This document shows positions 60,875 through 64,000 of a stretch of DNA of 64,000 bases, one piece after another. Both the position numbers and the translations under genes were made by a program. Every line of letters starts with the position of its first letter. The first letter of the stretch is position 1. The DNA comes from Streptomyces sp. NBC_01481. GTDB lineage: Bacteria > Actinomycetota > Actinomycetes > Streptomycetales > Streptomycetaceae. The stretch is from positions 868,001-932,000 of the forward strand of contig NZ_JAPEPT010000004.1 in the NCBI RefSeq assembly GCF_026339995.1, given 5' to 3'. Under the pieces are notes generated by a model. The model was not told the origin of the DNA. It saw only the letters and a program-made list of their open reading frames with translations, and did not search any database.

Positions 60875-62191
60875 ATGGCCCCCTCACCCCCCGTCGCATC
60901 CAGCGGGCTGCTGCGCATGCGCGACTTCCGTCTCCTGCTCGCGGGCGCCGCAGCCGGTCAAGTCGGCGCCCAGGTCACTCTGGTCGCGCTCCCGCTGGTG
61001 GCGGTTCTCGTGCTGAAGGCACCCGCGTTTCAGGTGGGACTGCTGACGGCTGCCGAGACCGCCGCCTTCCTCCTGATAGGGCTGCCTGCGGGTGCCTGGG
61101 TCGACCGGATGCGGAAGCTCCCGCTGATGATCCGGGCGGATGCGGTGCGCGCCCTTTCCATGGCGAGCGTCCCGCTGGCCGCAGTCGCCGACGTACTGAC
61201 GATGGCGCAGCTGTACGTCGTCGCTCTGGTCACCGGAGCGGCAACCGTCTTCTTCGACGTGGCCCACCAGAGCTACCTGCCCGAACTGCTGCCCAGGGAG
61301 CAGCTGATGGCCGGAAACGGTGCATTGGAAACGGTCCGCTCATCGGCCCACGTCGCAGGCCCGGGGATCGGCGGAGGGCTCGTACAAGTCCTCGGAGCCC
61401 ATCTGGCGATCGTGGCCGACGCGATCGGCTACGCAATGTCCGCGCTGTTCCTGCTGGCCATGAAGCGACCGCCCGAGAGCCGGCCCGAGCCTGTTCCGGG
61501 CGCGTCCCTGCGCAAGGACATCGGGGAAGGCCTCCGGTTCGTCCTCGGCCACCCCCTGCTACGGGTCATCGCCGCAACGACCGGCCTCGGCAACTTCTTC
61601 ACCGCGATGTTGATGGCCACTCAGACCATCTTCCTGGTGAGGGTGATCGGCCTGCCGCCGTTCGCGATCGGTCTGATGCTCTCCGCGTCCGCCGTGGGCG
61701 GGCTCGTCGGTGCACTGAGCGCCGGCACGCTCGCCGGCCGTCTCGGTCAGGCCCGCATCATCTGGCTCTCCGCCCTGGCAACCGGGCCGTTCGCACTGTT
61801 GTGGCCGCTGTCCGGACCGGGAGCCACCGCCGCCCTGTTCGCCATCGGCTCCGGTGTGGTCTCCTTCGGCGCCGTTGTCTACAACGTCGCCCAGGTCAGC
61901 TTCCGTCAGACGGTCTGCCCGCCCCGACTGCTCGGCCGGATGAACGCCACACTGCGCTTCCTTGTGTGGGGCACCCTGCCGCTCGGCGCCGTCGTGGGCG
62001 GCGCTGTCGCGGGCGCCTTCGGTCCGCGCGCCGCACTCTGGGTCTGCGCGATCGGTTTCCTCGTCGTACCGCTGCCGTTGCTGCTCTCCTCTCTGCGGCG
62101 CATGCGCGATCTGCCGGTCGACGCGCAAGACCCGGAAGACCCGGCCACGCGCGACACCGGCGGCCACGCCGAGCCTGTCACCGCCGGCTGA
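60875..62191 (+). CDS. MFS transporter, probable exporter of the adjacent NRPS cluster
   Basis: 438 residues from ATG 60875 (GAAGG about nine bases upstream). About 12 helices in two halves: 'MRDFRLLLAGAAAGQVGAQV', 'LIGLPAGAWVDRMRKLPLMI' (MFS motif A form), 'ATVFFDVAHQSYLPELLPRE', 'LETVRSSAHVAGPGIGGGLV' and 'VAQVSFRQTVCPPRLLGRMN'. It belongs to the MFS_3/enterobactin-exporter-like group that often exports siderophores or peptides. It stands 119 bases upstream of the condensation-domain gene in the same direction. Confidence 0.85.
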   Translation: MAPSPPVASSGLLRMRDFRLLLAGAAAGQVGAQVTLVALPLVAVLVLKAPAFQVGLLTAAETAAFLLIGLPAGAWVDRMRKLPLMIRADAVRALSMASVPLAAVADVLTMAQLYVVALVTGAATVFFDVAHQSYLPELLPREQLMAGNGALETVRSSAHVAGPGIGGGLVQVLGAHLAIVADAIGYAMSALFLLAMKRPPESRPEPVPGASLRKDIGEGLRFVLGHPLLRVIAATTGLGNFFTAMLMATQTIFLVRVIGLPPFAIGLMLSASAVGGLVGALSAGTLAGRLGQARIIWLSALATGPFALLWPLSGPGATAALFAIGSGVVSFGAVVYNVAQVSFRQTVCPPRLLGRMNATLRFLVWGTLPLGAVVGGAVAGAFGPRAALWVCAIGFLVVPLPLLLSSLRRMRDLPVDAQDPEDPATRDTGGHAEPVTAG

Positions 62192-62310
62192 CTCGACGCC
62201 CCCGTTCCAGCTCCGGCCTGCCTGCCGGTCATTTCTTGCTGCCGTCCCGTCCGAGCGGCATGACGCGGCGTCCGACGCGCGGCCACGACAGACACGACAG
62301 AGAGGACAAT

Positions 62311-63645
62311 GTGCAACTCAGCATCACGTGCCAGTACCTGGCTCGCTACCAACGCATCGCCGCGGACAACGGCGAAATTGATCTGCTGCCCGTCACCGGA
62401 GCTCAGCGGCGCTTCGCCCTGGTGCGTTCCCTGGACCCCGTCGGACGGCCGGACATCGTCCCGATGTTCTTCGCCTTCCCCCGGGGCACCGTGGATCCGC
62501 TACGGCTGCGGGCGGCCGCCAACCATCTGGCCGCCCGGCACCCGGTGCTGCGCGCCCACCCGGAGGTGCTCCGCGGCACCCCCGCGCTTCGCGTTGCGGA
62601 GCCGGACGTGCCGGTGGAACGCATCGTTCGCGCACCCGGCGAGGACGCTGCCACGACCCTGCGTCGAGCCCTGAGCGCCTGGACTGCACAGGGCTCGCCG
62701 CTGCGGCTCTACCTGGCCGAGGACGGACCGGATGCCGAGGAAGAGGTGCTCGCCGTCGTACTCGACCACGCCGCCTGCGACGGCCAGTCGCTGGCACGTA
62801 TCGTCGAGGAGCTGAGTAGCGCCTACCGCCACGGGATCGGCCCCGGAGAACTCGCGCCCGCCGACGCGGCCGCGGAACTGGCCGCCTACCGAGAAGCGGT
62901 TCAGATGCAGCTCGAGGCCGAGCAGCGCGCGGGGTCGGCCGCCGCGCTGGAGTACTGGGGCGGGCGGCTGCGCGCCGTGCGCGAACGCCCTGCGCTGCCC
63001 GTGCCGCAGGATCTCGCCCCCGGCGCACTGCCCACCGGCGCGGCCGAACTGCGGCTGCCCGCTCCGGCCTCCGGCGCACCGTTCCCCGCGCTGCTCGACG
63101 CCTGTCGGGCAACGGCCCGTGTCCTGTACGGGGCCGGTCATGTGTCACCGATCGGGTATCCGTGGGGCGGCCGCCCGGCCGCCGCGGCGCCGGTGGTCGG
63201 CTGCTTCCTCAACACCGTCGTCTTCCCCGCCGGGACCCATGACGCCCCAGGCGCCCCGAGCGGTGACGACCCCTTCGGCGCGGAGGCGACGGCCACCGAT
63301 TGGTGGGGCGATCTTGACCGGGCGGACACCCCCTTCGACGAAGTCGTGCACGCCGCCCGGTCGGCCGGTTCTCTGTGGTCGGGCCGACTGGACGGCCTGC
63401 TGACCGTCGACGACGCCCGTCGCCGTCCACCGCTGAGCCTGGGCGGAGTAGTGGGCCGAGAGGTCCACATCGACGGCCGGCACGTACGCGCCCCGTTCGC
63501 CGTGTCCGTCACCCACGGGCCAGAACTCCACATCCGCATGGTGTGGGACCGCAGTGTGCACGACGACCGCTCGGCCACGGACGGGTTCGGCGCCTTCTGC
63601 GCGACCCTGCCCGCACCGCAGCGAGCCGACGTCACCGTCGGCTGA
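62311..63645 (+). CDS. Free-standing NRPS condensation-domain protein
   Basis: 444 residues from GTG 62311 (AGAGAGG upstream). It is a single condensation (C) domain: 'EIDLLPVTGAQRRFALVRSL' (core C1), 'HLAARHPVLRAHPEVL' (C2), 'LAVVLDHAACDGQSLARIVE' (C3), 'VSPIGYPWGGRPAAAAPVVG' (C4/C5) and 'NTVVFP'. The C3 motif HHxxxDG reads DHAACDG, so the second His and Asp-Gly are kept and the first His is Asp. No adenylation or carrier domain is attached. It may couple or release an acyl/peptidyl chain in trans for the NRPS that starts at 63,867. Confidence 0.82.
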   Translation: MQLSITCQYLARYQRIAADNGEIDLLPVTGAQRRFALVRSLDPVGRPDIVPMFFAFPRGTVDPLRLRAAANHLAARHPVLRAHPEVLRGTPALRVAEPDVPVERIVRAPGEDAATTLRRALSAWTAQGSPLRLYLAEDGPDAEEEVLAVVLDHAACDGQSLARIVEELSSAYRHGIGPGELAPADAAAELAAYREAVQMQLEAEQRAGSAAALEYWGGRLRAVRERPALPVPQDLAPGALPTGAAELRLPAPASGAPFPALLDACRATARVLYGAGHVSPIGYPWGGRPAAAAPVVGCFLNTVVFPAGTHDAPGAPSGDDPFGAEATATDWWGDLDRADTPFDEVVHAARSAGSLWSGRLDGLLTVDDARRRPPLSLGGVVGREVHIDGRHVRAPFAVSVTHGPELHIRMVWDRSVHDDRSATDGFGAFCATLPAPQRADVTVG

Positions 63646-63866
63646 ACGCCGCAGTCGTAACGGAAACGGCACAGCGCCGAACCGCACACGGCAGGCGCAC
63701 CGCACAACCCTCAAGCCACACAGCCACAGAACCACCCCGAAGCCACCGAGCACAGCACGGCAGGACCGCGCGATCCGCGGACCGGCCTGCGAACCCCGGG
63801 TGGGGAGCACAACCGTGCCCCGACCCGCATCCGAAGAACCCGACCCGACAACCTCAGGGATCGCCC

Positions 63867-64000
63867 ATGCTTCCCCTCTCCTCGTCGCAGGAGATCGTCT
63901 GGCTGCACGAACAAGTGCAGCCCGGCAGCCGCGCCTACAACTTCACCGCCTCACTCGACCTGTGGGGGACGCTGGACACCGAGGCCCTGCGCTGCGGACT
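63867..64000 (+). CDS. NRPS, start of N-terminal condensation domain (3' end outside window)
   Basis: From ATG 63867 the visible 44 codons read 'MLPLSSSQEIVWLHEQVQPG', 'SRAYNFTASLDLWGTLDTEA', 'LRCGL'. 'LSSSQEIVWLHEQ' is core motif C1 of a condensation domain. The gene runs off the right edge and is probably a multidomain synthetase. It lies 221 bases after the free-standing C-domain gene and is likely in the same cluster. Confidence 0.75.
   Translation, partial: MLPLSSSQEIVWLHEQVQPGSRAYNFTASLDLWGTLDTEALRCG

Noticed and set aside
60745..62310. A long upstream extension of the condensation-domain protein
   Set aside because: It overlaps the MFS gene out of frame and is Arg/Gly-rich; the real start is the GTG at 62,311 with its ribosome site.
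1..64000. CRISPR arrays, tRNA or rRNA genes
   Set aside because: No regularly spaced repeats and no recognisable tRNA or rRNA sequence were seen on reading either strand; a tRNAscan/Infernal run would be needed to exclude small RNAs.

Overview
The window reads as Streptomyces or a close actinomycete. The DNA is strongly GC-rich with G/C in third codon positions, and it carries families typical of that group: DUF664/DinB mycothiol-dependent enzymes, DUF6086, DUF6454, HxlR, WYL and ECF regulators, an ESX-type (type VII) secretion locus and the start of a nonribosomal peptide cluster. No rRNA, tRNA, CRISPR array or replication origin was recognised.

Positions 1-37,500 form an accessory region full of insertion-sequence wreckage. 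IS5-family (IS427-like) transposases or remnants lie at about 5,890-6,497, 8,771-9,744, 18,470-18,557, 18,993-19,324 and 23,909-24,857. Two ISL3-type elements lie at 22,580-27,331 and 27,404-29,890. There are also IS110, Tn3, IstB and TniQ-like pieces. Between them sit intact small operons: a DUF899 protein, an amino-acid permease, a ComB-like phosphatase, RidA with a WYL regulator, a secreted DUF6454 protein, a lipase, an SDR with its TetR regulator, and a LysR-controlled pair of an IMPase-like and an NADP-binding protein. Many broken genes are present (GNAT, aldo/keto reductase, methyltransferase, FAD monooxygenase, phytoene-desaturase-like, DUF664, TetR). A 5'-truncated RHS toxin tip with its membrane immunity candidate lies at 12,793-14,507.

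Positions 38,568-55,795 are an ESX/type VII secretion locus. eccD, eccB, an EsxB-like gene and a truncated WXG100 gene run on the minus strand. eccC, a single three-ATPase protein, runs on the plus strand. Convergent to eccC is a minus-strand operon: a T7SS-associated protein, a ricin-lectin membrane protein, a very large EccA-like protein (beta-helix plus two AAA+ domains) and mycosin MycP. A divergent gene encodes a B-lectin membrane protein. Overlapping GTGA/ATGA junctions couple several of these genes. No EccE homologue was recognised.

Positions 56,200-60,370 hold a kdpA remnant, an ArsR-SRPBCC-DHFR-like operon and an ECF sigma factor (with SnoaL-like tail) with two downstream genes. From 60,875 a biosynthetic cluster begins: an MFS exporter, a free-standing condensation-domain protein, and the first residues of an NRPS running off the right edge.
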